Source: Haliotis asinina (lineage: Eukaryota > Mollusca > Gastropoda > Lepetellida > Haliotidae). Taken from it: 64,000 nucleotides of DNA. The translations under genes and the position numbers were made by a program. The DNA is taken from positions 36,417,001 to 36,481,000 of the forward strand of contig NC_090291.1 of NCBI RefSeq assembly GCF_037392515.1. Direction: 5' to 3'. Of the stretch, positions 1-9,889 are shown piece after piece. How positions within the stretch are numbered: the first letter of the stretch is position 1; each line of letters starts with the position of its first letter. The notes under the pieces were generated by a model. That model saw only the letters and a list, made by a program, of their open reading frames with translations. It had not been told where the DNA came from and made no database searches.

Positions 1-361
1 GATATCCTAAATTAATTGACGGTATGATTTGCATATACTGACATTATTTAACAGGTGGTGATTTTAAATGGGAAAAGTTGGCATGCATGATGACTTTATT
101 GCCGAAGATGAAAAGGACACGAACCTATTTAATTAACCTGTTAAATTTAAAAACAAACAGGAATTTATTGATTTCTCAATACTCACACATTCGTGCTCTT
201 AGGGCATGCCCTGAGCATAGACTAATAAGCTATATAAATTCACTATTATTATTATCGTTATTATAGTTATTATAATCCATATTGTTATGGATAACATTTG
301 TCAACCACGTAATTCACACGGCGTTGAAATTTAGTTTGATTTATCTCTCCTAAAACTTCGT
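1..361. other. AT-rich stretch, no gene seen
   Basis: Low-complexity AT-rich sequence. The only open frame is 62 codons with no recognisable similarity or splice context. Nothing further can be supported. Confidence 0.5.
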
Positions 362-519
362 AGGGGCGGCGGTGCAGTCTAGTAGTTAAAGCGTACGTTG
401 GCTCGTCACTTAGAAGTGTTCAATAGCCCTCATGGATATTATGTGTGTTGTCCACTTCTGGTGTCCCCCGTTGGAATATTCCTGAAAGTGACATAGAACC
501 AAACTCATTCACTTTCTCG
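362..519 (+). repeat. Degenerate copy of tRNA-derived SINE (family 1)
   Basis: It starts with the GGGGCGGCGGTGCAGTCTAG head and a weak A-box-like stretch (AGTAGTTAAAGCG). It runs through the TTCTGGTGTCCCCC block and ends near CCAAACTCATTCAC. The cleanest copy in the window (48789-48960) has the same order of blocks. The B box is lost here. Confidence 0.75.
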
Positions 520-977
520 CAAAATATGCACGGGTCTGTTGGCACATAAATGTATAGGCACACATGTATTTCAAAGTTTATGTTAATTCCAAGTGCTGCA
601 CTTCAACTTAGAACATGTGAATGTTGAATGTGAATGAATACAAATTCTGGGTATGTTAGTGAAAACTGTAAACACGCCCTCACGGCTGAATGTATTAATA
701 TTTATGGTCATACTAGTGACGTCGATATTCTCATCACGTAGTCCAGAAATCCTTTGGAAAATATTGCCATCTGTTCGGTCCGACAGTTGATGTTCACTTT
801 CACCCGAGAAGGTAGGTCGTTTTTCGTATATTTAGTTCACACAGCTGGCACCAAGTCATTTGCGGCGTCACAGTTTGCCACGGAACGTTTGCGCCCCTTA
901 CCTGCGCTTCTAAAGGATAATTTCGGGAGATGCGAGATTTCTCTGATAAGGTTTCTAGATTTGATAGAGTGAACGGT
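520..977. other. No gene seen
   Basis: Unique-looking sequence between two SINE copies. Its short open frames have no coding signature. Confidence 0.4.
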
Positions 978-1100
978 GGGGTGGCGGAAAACCCAGGTTC
1001 GATTCCCCACATGGGTACAATGTGGGAAGCCCATTTCGGAAGTAACCCGCCGTGATATTTCTGGGATATTGTAAAAAACAGCGTTAAAACAAATCCAGTC
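978..1100 (+). repeat. SINE family 1, 5'-truncated
   Basis: It contains the intact B-box-like block CAGGTTCGATTCCCCACATG, then the GAAGCCCATTTC and CCGCCGTGATATT blocks shared by all family-1 copies. The tRNA-like 5' head is missing. Confidence 0.8.
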
Positions 1101-1188
1101 ACTAGACTAGTTACAGCCATCCTCATGCTCATACAAAGGTTGTATACTTGCATCACTTCGGGCCTTCTTCGGCCATCACCCGTGAAGG

Positions 1189-1447
1189 TCCCGGGGTAGA
1201 ATAGGCCTTCAGCAACCCATGCTTGCCATAAAAGGTGACTATGCTTGTCGTAAGAGGCGACTAACGGGATCGGGTGGTCAGACTCGCTGACTTGGTTGAC
1301 ACATGTCATCGGTTCCCAATCGTGCAGATCGATGCTCATGTTGTTGATCACTGGATTGTCTGGTCCAGACTCGATTATTTACAGACCGCCACCATATGGC
1401 TGGAATATTGCTGAGTGCGGCGTAAAACTAAACTCACTCACTCACTC
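1189..1447 (+). repeat. Interspersed repeat, SINE family 2
   Basis: This second family is marked by GTAAGAGGCGACTAACGGGA, a CTGACTTGGTTGACACATGTC block, and GATTATTTACAGACCGCC. It shares the GGAATATTGCTGAG and CACTCACTCAC tail with family 1. The shared tail suggests that both families use the same LINE machinery, which is an inference. Confidence 0.8.
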
Positions 1448-1510
1448 ATTCTTCGTCCATCAGTCTCACTCCATGAATTACTGTTCGACAATTGGTTGGT
1501 TGGTTAATTT

Positions 1511-1668
1511 TTAACGCTGCACTCAGCAATATCACAGCTATATGGCGGCGGTCTGTAAAAAATCGATCAACGCCTGATCATCGATCAACGCAATTTGTGA
1601 TACGATGACGTTGTCAACCAAGTCGACGAGTCTAACCACCCCATCCCGTTAGTCGCCTCTTACAAGCA
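1511..1668 (-). repeat. SINE family 2, reverse copy
   Basis: Reverse complement of family 2: the tail (CACTCAGCAATAT) comes first on the plus strand and the GTTAGTCGCCTCTTAC block last. Part of the middle is duplicated (the GATCAACGC motif occurs twice). Confidence 0.75.
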
Positions 1669-1904
1669 CGGGTTACTATAGATAATTTCTAACCGGATGT
1701 TGAACTGAACTAAGTCACTTGTGCGAATGTTTTAAGGGTCATATGCAACCAAAAAATCAAACATAATTCGTGATATATAAAATGCATTGGTGAATGTGAA
1801 AAAAAATAAACAAATAAACAAAATTATACGAGTATAATCGCAAATGAAATGTGCTATATTTTGCACTTGGGCTTACCTCCCTCGAAACGAAGCCGATATG
1901 ATTG

Positions 1905-2040
1905 GTTGGTTTGTTGTTTAATGCCGCACTCTGCCGCGTGCCAGCTATATGGCGGCGGTCTTTAGTGGATCTAGTCAGCGATCCTGATACTGGGAGAGTC
2001 AGTGATCCCCGCCTCTTACGACAAGCTTGGGGATTATTAT
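1905..2040 (-). repeat. SINE family 2 fragment, reverse
   Basis: It keeps the TGCCGCACTCTGCC tail, the CTATATGGCGGCGGTCT block and the CGCCTCTTACGACAAGC block; the middle is deleted. Confidence 0.65.
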
Positions 2041-2185
2041 CCCGGTGGTTCTGTCGATAATGTCGTACATTTTGGAGCATAGACTTTGATTATTTTGATG
2101 TAATTATAATAAATGTTTGTGTATTACTAATAATAGTGGGGTTTATGCATAAAAAAACCCAATCGATCGAAAGCAAACATTGGCT

Positions 2186-2530
2186 CAAACCACACCTTTC
2201 GTCACTGACTGTTAGGGATATTGGGTCAAACCATACCCTCATCCTTGACTATTATGGCTATCGGGTCAAGCCGCACCCTCGTCATTGACTGTTGAGGCTA
2301 TCAAATCAAGCCACACCCTCGTCATTGACTGTTGAGGCTATCAGGTCAAGCCACACCCTCGTCATTGACTGTTGAGGCTATCAGGTCAAGCCACACCCTC
2401 GTCATTGACTGTTGAGGCTATCAGGTCAAGCCGCACCCTCGTCATTGAGTGTTGAGGCTATCAGGTCAAGCCACACCCTCGTCATTGACTGTTGAGGCGA
2501 TCAGGTCAAGCCACACCCCTCGACAATGGC
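2186..2530. repeat. 40-bp minisatellite, about 8-9 units
   Basis: The 40-bp unit contains TCAAGCCACACCCTCGTCAT and GACTGTTGAGGC. Central units are nearly identical, while the first two and the last are diverged, as expected for array edges. Confidence 0.9.
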
Positions 2531-3325
2531 TGTCAGTTTTCCCATAGTTGGAACTTTTAATTTTTAACTTCCTCCTTCAGTTTTTCGGTCATTCACACAA
2601 AAACACTGACTATGATATAAGTGCGCCTCCTTGTTTGTTGTATTTTGCATAGTTGGAACCTCATATTTATTAGATAGTAATACCTATAATTAGCAATATA
2701 CTATTGGAATTGTTTGATTTTAAGTTGACTATTTATCAGGAGTGACTGGATGGTCTGTGTTGAACGTTGGGTTTTCAGCTCTTCGCGGCTGAGGTTCTTC
2801 AAGATTATGGATTCGCATTCATCTGTAGAAAGTTGAGATCGACGTCATGTTACATGTGTACCGTGAAAGTTTCTTCGTCCCTCTTTTCCACAGCCTGTAA
2901 TATATTTTCTTGACAAAACAATAGTTTTTCAAGCCTCTTTGTAATGAAGAACGGAGTTGTCTATAACGTTTTGTGATGATTCCTTCCATCTTAACTGCCG
3001 CTTATGTCTATTTATGGATTATAAAACGCCATAAAATACGCCAAAGATTATGTTGTTCTTCAAGATTATGGATTAGCATTCATCCAATTCGCATATTCCC
3101 AAGGATTATGGTAAAAATACATTATCACACATTTCTTGAAGCGTAATAAAATCTTCATTAAATAAACTGTAAACGTTGATGAGATCTTTTCATATAATCT
3201 TTCACCGCAAAACGATTTGCAGTTGAAACAATAATTAAATTAATTACCTGGTTCCACTGGTTCCATCATGAAATCATCATAAGAAACTTTGTTACTATAT
3301 TTGGCACCAGCTGCAAAGTTAAGCT
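2531..3325. other. No gene seen
   Basis: Non-repetitive AT-rich sequence. The phrase TTCTTCAAGATTATGGATT occurs twice (near 2796 and 3056) with similar context, so part of the stretch may be an old duplication. No coding signal. Confidence 0.4.
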
Positions 3326-3603
3326 GCAACATTCCACCCATGTTAATAGTCGAACCTGGACCAGACAACTCAGTGACTCAACATCATGAACATCGCCTTA
3401 GGAAACTGGGATATGATTTCACAAAACTCCCGTAAGTCTAAGCTCTTGCAACTTTTCTCGTAGCATTCCCACTTCCTATGTTACAGTATAGCAGGTACGA
3501 ATGCTACGAGAAAAGTTACGAGATCTTAGGCTTACGAGGGCTTTGTGAAACGGGGCTCAGCAGGCCTGGTCACCCGATCCTGTTAGTCGCCCCTTAAAAC
3601 AAG
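3326..3603 (-). repeat. SINE family 2, reverse, split by a hairpin insertion
   Basis: The left part (to about 3414) matches the family-2 interior in reverse. The right part (from about 3553) continues with the CACCCGATCCTGTTAGTCGC block. The expected middle block is replaced by the inverted-repeat element at 3415-3552. Confidence 0.7.
3415..3552. mobile_element. MITE-like hairpin element
   Basis: The left arm (3415-3467, from GATTTCACAAAACTCCCGTA to TCTCGTAGCATTC) is an imperfect inverted repeat of the right arm (GAATGCTACGAGAAAAGTTA to GGGCTTTGTGAAAC). A loop of about 35 bases separates them. No coding capacity. Its position inside a SINE shows it arrived as an insertion. Confidence 0.7.
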
Positions 3604-3689
3604 CTTCTTTTCCGAGTAAAGAGAAATGTATAAGCATAATATCGAAAGCGCTTACTAGTCTTGTAACGCAATAAGTAGATACATGTTGA

Positions 3690-3765
3690 TCAAAGGATTG
3701 TCTGCTTCAGACTCGACTATTTACGGACCACCGCAATACAGCTGGAATACTTTGCGTTAAGCAAT
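3690..3765 (+). repeat. SINE family 2, 3' fragment
   Basis: Contains the ATGTTGATCAAAGGATTGTC block, then CGACTATTTACGGACC, as in the 3' half of family 2. Confidence 0.6.
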
Positions 3766-4152
3766 AAACACTTTGGAACAGGTTTAGAATTCGTCTCGTC
3801 TTCTGGAAAATGCGATATATTTTAGATAAACTCTCAAATGACTTCAGATTCAGTTTTAGATTAATTTTAATTTAATTAATAATTAATTGAAATAAATTTA
3901 AGGTTTTGATACGTTGGCCTACTGCTTCTATTTAATGAGTATTCCACGATTCAGAAAATGTCTACTGAAAGTCTTAATCCCTAACACGAAGCGGAGGTTA
4001 TTCATATGTCTTCGTGGATTTCCCTGTTATCAAATTTACATGTATATGTGTATAGAAATAAATATTTATAATGCTGACGTTTCCTTTACCGTATCTAAAC
4101 GATTCTATTTGGAGTTCTTTTGGCGAAATAGTACCTTGTGGTTCTTACAAAG

Positions 4153-4312
4153 TCAGGGGTAACCCAATGGGTAAAGCGTTCGCTCGTCACGACGAAGACC
4201 CGGGATCTATTTCACAAATAGATCCAATGTGTGAAGCCCATTTAAGGTGACCCCCGCCGTGATATTGATGGAATATTGCTAAAAGCGGCGTAAAACCATA
4301 CTCACTCACTCG
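4153..4312 (+). repeat. SINE family 1, near full length
   Basis: It contains an A-box-like ATGGGTAAAGCGTTCGCTCG, GAAGACCCGGGATC at the B-box position (damaged), the GAAGCCCATTT block and a CACTCACTCGCTC tail. Confidence 0.85.
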
Positions 4313-4589
4313 CTCTCACTCCCCGGACCTAGGTGTTTCGTTGATACATCTCAGCATCTGACCCCCTCCCTCCAACAACCGTCTAAGTCCTGCCAAGCCC
4401 ACAGAAAACATCCCGTGTTTTTGTGTATGCTGCTTCAATATTCTTACTACCGTCTTCACCTGTTACTCTTGGAGTAAACGTTTTACCTAACGATAACTAA
4501 TGTTAACCTGTCGCTGCTCTTTTGTTTAATGAAATCTCTCATGGGCTGAGGAATCACTGCAGTTCTCATCTTTCGTTAACATACACAAC

Positions 4590-4663
4590 ATCACGCACAT
4601 ACATACGCATACACACGCACACGCACACGCACACGCATACGCATACGCATACGCACATTCTGG
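4590..4663. repeat. Alternating (CACACG)n/(CATACG)n microsatellite
   Basis: Runs of CACACGCA, then CATACGCA, for about 70 bases. Confidence 0.9.
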
Positions 4664-4959
4664 GGAAAATTGTACTGAACCCATACCAAAATTAAATGCG
4701 CCGTTCTAGTTTACGTCAAGTTCCTCTAAAATCCTGTCAACAGTAATTTTGCAAGTCTTATGAAAGGATGTAGATCCACTGTAAGTTGATATGAAAGGAT
4801 TTGCAATGGCTTTCATGAAACCCGTGTCCGGCTTTGCTATGAGCAAACATTTCCACAGTATCACCATTTTCAGAACCATTGCTTCACGCGCCGCTGCAAA
4901 CGGTGATATTACTAAGACACTGCAGCTTCACTGTAAACGTTAAGCTCAATAAAAAATAG
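4664..4959. other. No gene seen
   Basis: Single-copy-looking sequence with no coding or repeat signature that I can support. Confidence 0.4.
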
Positions 4960-5278
4960 TCCCGGGCATCGACGCGTCACTTTTATTTGTGCGAGCAACA
5001 ATTTTTTATTGCCACTCGGGAAAAAATATTTTGATTTTCCCGATCATCCACTTGTCCACAAATAAGAATGAGTGTCTGTAAGAACGACTGTGACTGAATC
5101 TTCAACTTATTAACACGTGCTAAACATTCCAAGCTGTATTTGTGAGAGAGAAAAATGAAAATGTGTTCCTCCCTCGTCAATTTTTTTCTATCAAAAATTT
5201 AAGAAAGAAGTCTTTCTGCCCTCGTCACTTTTGAAAAAAATAAATGTGCCCGAGAAACATTTAATTTTTTTATGTAGC
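4960..5278 (+). mobile_element. MITE-like element, copy 1
   Basis: It matches 47333-47632 along its length in the same orientation (shared blocks include CCCGATCATCCA, AAGAATGAGTG and CACGTGCTAAAC). Its right end, TGCCCGAGAAAC, is the inverted form of the left end of the other copy, GTTTCTCGGGCA. That gives short terminal inverted repeats and a non-autonomous DNA element. Confidence 0.65.
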
Positions 5279-5516
5279 ATTAGTTCCCCAGAAGCCATGG
5301 GCCCTGGTAGTTAATGGAAATACCTGTTGTCCACTGAATGCTAAAATGACACCTGTTCCATCTGACCTTAAGACATCGTTATAAAAGGTAACAAGTAAAG
5401 ATGGTAGAGAGGAGTAATCATCTTTCAAAAATATCTTGTAGACAAACCGTTTTAATCTCGACCTTAATGCAAATTATCACGTGATGCCATTATCAGTGTT
5501 ACAAAGGGAGATCACT
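5279..5516. other. Downstream flank of the VWC-type gene
   Basis: Sequence beyond the stop codon of the minus-strand gene; it presumably contains the 3' UTR. I see no convincing AATAAA on the minus strand within 200 bases of the stop, so the transcript end is unresolved. Confidence 0.35.
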
Positions 5517-5643
5517 CTATCGAGGAACGTATCCTTCTGGGTAGTTGATAGTCCATCCATTGGGGCACTGTGGCACTTTACAACATTTGCCGGGGGGAGC
5601 GTCGAGCAGCTGACACTCAGGGGGCAGGTTCCACTGGAGACAT
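5517..5643 (-). CDS. VWC-type gene, exon 3 (second half of the domain and stop)
   Basis: The acceptor TTCCACAG|A completes the valine-65 codon. It encodes CLQWNLPPEC, then PPGKCCKVPQC and the tail, ending in TAG. This exon lies outside the duplicated block. Confidence 0.85.
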
Positions 5644-8018
5644 CTGTGGAATCGGTAAACACGTCAATATAAGAAAGGGAAATGTGAAAGAAAACCCTGG
5701 CAATTTAACAGAATGTATGTGCTTTCACAGTATGAGTTACGTCAATGAATCGTTAACAAATTAACAAATCATTTGTTTCCACTGATGTCCGATTTGCTCT
5801 CTCTTTGGAGACTAAATACATACAACCAATACATATAATTTACATATCCACGAGATCCCCTGGCCCAGTGAGAAATGAGAGCCAATGTCCCGATCCACAA
5901 AACTTCGCAGCACTGCGACATTCCTAATCATACGGTAAACCATCGAGTTACGACAAGCCGTAACGTTAAGGGCGCCTTGTGGATCTTTCACTCGGTTGTG
6001 ATCAACATGTTCTCGATCACTCGAATTCCATGTGCCTGTCACGATCTGACTAACGTGCAACAGTAAGTCACGGATCTTTGTTTGCCACATACTACTAGCG
6101 TACACATATACTGACTTAATAGGCACGAGAGAGGGCATTTCTCCTGTGTTTATATAGACAGACAACCTTTCAAGGTGTTCCTTGCTAGAATAGGTTAATA
6201 GAGAGATACATTTATGAATATCGTGATGTACAAAGTAATATAGAGAATCTATCTGAATTTGCTCCATGCAGCCTGTCTCCAAATAGAAAGGCCTTTGCGT
6301 TAAACCATGTTTTTAGTGTTTATTCAGACCATTTAACCACAAGGACCATCAGACACCCCGGTGGTAGCTGGGAAGCTATGGCCACACAAAACACAGACAA
6401 GAGTTATCAAATTGTAAAACGCCTTGTACACTTACACAGTATTGCACTGGTATTTCCCAACAGAAGCGTCGACACACGTGCACATGTAGTCACAGCCATC
6501 CAACCACTGCTCGCCCTGCTGGTGGGTGACAGACTTGTAGTAGCACCCTGGGTGGGACAGACGGATTTAATCAGTTATACAAATGATAACTAGTAAAGTA
6601 CACATATACAACGTCAGTGCAAATGACCCAGTCATGACTATGGAAAATTAGATTCTTTTTTAGATTCATTTAGAAGTTGGAGATATAATAAGACGAGTAT
6701 ATGGATGACAACTTCTCTTTATTGTGTAACACGACGTTTGTGGGCTACTTCCTTCTTCATCATCTGAAGAAGGGACAAGAAGTAGCCCAGAAACGTCCTG
6801 TTAGACAATAAAAAGAAGTTGTCTTTCATATACTCGTCTTATTATGGAAAATTAGCTGCGCAAATATGTATGAATACATCAGTGGTGACACCAGGCGCTC
6901 GCAAATACGAAACACCTGTCCTTCCGGTAGTAAGTTCTTTTTCCATATACCACAAAATGTAAGCTACATACAGGTTTCTGAACTCATCACTAGTGCCACG
7001 TGTTTTCACACCAGTCACATCTCTGATCTCCCTTGCTGTGATGTTGCTGGAATATTGCCTACAATCGTCTTAACTCACTCACTCATACCACTGAATCGAC
7101 TTCATAAAGTATTTACAGCGAGAAAACATGGCATCGTATCCCTACTACGAAAATTGATGCTCATGATGTTGATCACAGGATCGTCCGGACCAGACTCGTG
7201 ATTTACAGACTACCTGCATATAAATGAAATACTGCTGAGTAGTGGGTCATACAACAGGAAACAAATAAATATGATACGAGTTTAAAAGGGTCGAGTATGG
7301 AAATTATTTATCAATTTATCAAACTTTACCAATTATCTAAATTCATCTTTGAAAAATTTTGTTGCTGGCATGAGGGTGGTGTGTGAAGACAACGTCGCTA
7401 GCTGATGTTCGACCACTGACTGTTTGCTCTAGGCGCTGTCTGGCAGTAATTTGCACGGCCTTCACAGGTACCGCCATGAATCACATGCTGTTTCTGATAT
7501 CCTAACCGTGTTTCTGTTCCTAACAGCAGGAATATCACCCAATCAGAAACATCTGAACCAATCTCGGTTCAGTGTACGGCAAAGAAACTCTTACGAACTA
7601 CGTCACTGTACTCCGATTTCATGAAATATTCGTAAACTCAACCGCTGAAACACTACAGACACGGGCCATACGTAAACTGTAGGTCAGGACACAGCATACA
7701 GATCTAACTTGGGTTTGACCAAAAGATTACTACCGTATTTCAAAACGATAATCTGAGTGGGATACCTTAGTTTTACGTCGCTTTTAGCAATATTCCAGCA
7801 ATAACATGGCGGGGCACACCAGAAATGGGCTTCACACATCGTACACATAGGAGGATATTCGGTGTGACCAGCGAACGTTTCAACCATTAAACTAAGTCTA
7901 CCCCACCTCCCCAGCTAATCAGAAACAGACACCTACCTGTCTGCCTTACGACATTAAAGCTGGCAGCATAGGCGACGCTCGCAACAGCAACAAGAATCAG
8001 CACTATCTTTCCAACCAT
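5517..8018 (-). CDS. Small secreted protein with one VWC-type cysteine-rich domain (3 exons)
   Basis: The exons are 8018-7937, 6547-6436 and 5643-5517. Phases 1 and 2 match across both introns, all four splice dinucleotides are GT/AG, and the product is 106 residues with a TAG stop. Residues 1-18 form a signal peptide (hydrophobic core, cleavage at AYA|AS). The mature part has ten cysteines (29, 46, 50, 52, 62, 66, 75, 85, 86, 91). Their CxxxCxC, PPxC and CCxxxxC spacing fits a von Willebrand factor C domain, and a short tail ends YVPR. Single-domain VWC-like proteins are frequent secreted products in molluscs. The role here (matrix, mucus or immune) cannot be told from sequence. The start is fixed by the TATA box and the signal peptide. 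The introns carry SINEs and a foldback repeat. Confidence 0.85.
5892..5989. repeat. Short foldback repeat in intron 2 of the VWC-type gene
   Basis: It begins GATCCACAA and ends TTGTGGATC, giving perfect 9-bp terminal inverted repeats around about 80 bp. A 156-codon minus-strand frame that runs through it is intronic noise. Confidence 0.5.
6436..6547 (-). CDS. VWC-type gene, exon 2 (first half of the domain)
   Basis: The acceptor is CACCCAG|GG and the donor is ACTGT|GTAAGT. It encodes the split glycine 28, then CYYKSVTHQQGEQW and cysteines 29-62. It is duplicated at 11546-11656, where one base is lost at the acceptor. Confidence 0.85.
6697..6845. repeat. Near-perfect palindrome of a GAAACG-type repeat
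   Basis: ATAATAAGACGAGTATATGG on the left returns in reverse complement on the right, with arms of about 72 bases and almost no loop. Each arm holds the AACGTC, CAATAAA and GAAGTTGTC blocks of the interspersed motif also seen at 18605, 40560 and 59535. A second copy lies at 11797-11965 within duplicate B. Confidence 0.75.
7008..7235 (+). repeat. SINE 3' fragments (families 1 and 2)
   Basis: 7008-7082 is the tail of family 1 (CTGTGATGTTGCTGGAATAT, CACTCACTCAT). 7150-7235 is the 3' part of family 2 (ATGTTGATCACAGGATCGTC). Both lie in intron 1 of the VWC-type gene, antisense to it. Confidence 0.65.
7765..7905 (-). repeat. SINE family 1, reverse, in intron 1 of the VWC-type gene
   Basis: It reads from the tail (TTTTACGTCGCTTTTAGCAA) to the head region (AACGTTTCAACCATTAAAC) on the plus strand, so it is in the sense direction of the host gene. 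Confidence 0.8.
7937..8018 (-). CDS. VWC-type gene, exon 1 (signal peptide)
   Basis: Encodes residues 1-27, beginning MVGKIVLILVAV. The donor is ACAG|GTAGGT, leaving phase 1. The duplicated copy downstream (11304-14259) lacks this exon entirely. Confidence 0.85.
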
Positions 8019-8065
8019 GTCGCTTGACTAACAGCTCCGGATTGCCCAGTCGTCACTCACGCCGT

Positions 8066-8073
8066 CTTTTATA
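8066..8073 (-). promoter_or_regulatory. TATA box of the VWC-type gene
   Basis: TATAAAAG on the minus strand, its first T 55 bases before the A of the ATG at 8018. That predicts transcription starting near 8043 and a 5' UTR of about 25 bases. The 984-bp block that carries it is absent from the duplicate copy. Confidence 0.7.
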
Positions 8074-9229
8074 CCGACAGGATTAACTACTGTATGGCTT
8101 ATACGTTATATATTGTCTAGGCATGCATGCAGTGACAGAAAATAGACCTTATCTTGCCGACCTAATTGTTTTATGAAATTTTATATGCAACTGATAAACA
8201 TGGCCAAGACGCACAGCAATAAGATAAGTCTGTTGTACATATGGATGAAAACCACGCCAAATCGAAAAACGGACTTTCTCGGTCATTGTTGTCACAATGA
8301 TGTCCGCCATAAACCCTTTTGAAAGCTTTACTGACGCCTTGTGTGTTCAAACTTCTATTGAAAACCATCTGCTCATGAGTACTGCGTTATTAATACTGAT
8401 TAAGCAGCATGCTCGATTCTTAAATACATGATGTCCGAAGGGTATAGTCTTCAATCTACTACCCAACCTGAAAGATAAACTAATTAATTATATCCTGATT
8501 TAAGAACGTTATTTTCCAGGACAAATGAAATCCTTTTTATACCTGAAGATATCGTCACGTGAGTTGAGCATGGAAGACAGGTGACACAGCGTGTCTTATC
8601 ATAAAAAGGTTATTTGTAGGTAGTCAGATGTTCTACGAGACTGCACTCTTCCTTACTTGAAGCGGTCAGATTATAGTAGTACTGGACAATCGTTATAGCG
8701 TACCTTTGTACAGGCAGATCAGTCAAACCCGACAAACAGTTAAGGGGCAGCTTATTAGTCTTATCAAAGTATTCCTGTACAATTTCTATAACGTGCTACA
8801 CTACAGTGAGATCAGTCTGGTCATGTACAACTGTTATGGAATAATCACTGCAGTCAGGCCAGGACAGCCATGTACAAGTAGTATCAGGCAACATGACAGA
8901 CCAGGGCCCACTAGCCCAAGGTGATCTTATCGCGACAATGACTGTAACGACCATTCTCTAACACAGACTAAGATACTCGTAGCGCTAAGATCATTATGTG
9001 CAAGTCGGCCCAGATGCCCCGTATTACTTACGTAAGATTGGAAATGTGAAAGGGAGATAGTCACGCGGCTGGCCAAAATTCTCTGCACCTGGTATATCCC
9101 ACTTGCAGTGATTAATTACAGGCCTTCGACCTGGTCGGTAGAAATGACATACATCATGCAGTATACGTTCAATGTTTCGGATAGAAATGGTGTTCAATAA
9201 CCCTGGTTGTCGAGGCGACCGACAGAACA

Positions 9230-9358
9230 GGGTGGGCCGACTCGCTGACTTGGTTGACACTTGTCATCGTATCCCAATTGCCTGTTGCGATGCTCATGCC
9301 GTTGATCACTGGATTGTCTGTTCCAGACTCGGTTATCTATTGCTGGAATATTGCTGAG
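9230..9358 (+). repeat. SINE family 2 fragment
   Basis: Contains CTGACTTGGTTGACACTTGT, then GTTGATCACTGGATTGTC and ATTGCTGGAATATTGCTGAG. It joins directly to the last 30 bases of a Tc1 transposase tail (GTGAATGCGTGGGGCGGCC), as if it sat at a deletion breakpoint. Confidence 0.7.
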
Positions 9359-9889
9359 CGCGTGAATGCGTGGGGCGGCCATACTCAATATTGAACTGAA
9401 ACATTTCGAAATTTTTATTCTTGTGACTTGACATTCTGTATACCCATGTTTTGGAACGGCGGTGTAGCCTAATGGAACTGATTGTGACAACTGTCAGTGT
9501 ATCACGTAAATCACACAGATCTCAGCAATGAAATAACAACAGTTTCACCATCTTACCATCTCTTGTTCTTTTATAGTGCCCTGAACATGAATGTGAAGTT
9601 TCTTTTTTGACTCAGTATATTTGAGTCTGTATACTAATAACAACGGCTTTGCCATTGGTAGAAAAATCTGAAAATTTTCTTAGGTGAAAAAAAGTGATTA
9701 TACCTTTTACCCAAGTACACAGCAAATGCTCAGATGTGTTTTTTATGTAACAACGAAGTTCCCTTGGTATCTTCAAAACAGTTTCGGCCCCGTTAGTGTT
9801 TGCAGGTTGCACGCAATACAGCGATTACTTCTCCCTTGCTGATATCCGCGTTTTGTGGTAAAACCTACCCCTTATTTGTTATCATTCAT

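Larger units (their letters stand above)
6262..9889. repeat. Segmental duplication, copy A
   Basis: It aligns with 11304-14259 from CCATGCAGCCTGT to TTTGTTATCATTCA. Copy A contains exons 1 and 2 of the VWC-type gene, while exon 3 lies outside. Two differences stand out. Positions 7108-8091, with exon 1 and the promoter, are missing from copy B. Positions 8716-9356 replace most of the Tc1 transposase that copy B carries at 12840-13750. Confidence 0.85.

Noticed and set aside
978..1030. tRNA gene (B box GGTTCGATTCC)
   Set aside because: The B box is followed by the SINE body in every copy and no cloverleaf can be folded. Same for 15720, 32390 and 48845.
5812..6282. 156-codon minus-strand open frame
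   Set aside because: Lies in intron 2 of the VWC-type gene and runs through a short foldback repeat; no family resemblance.
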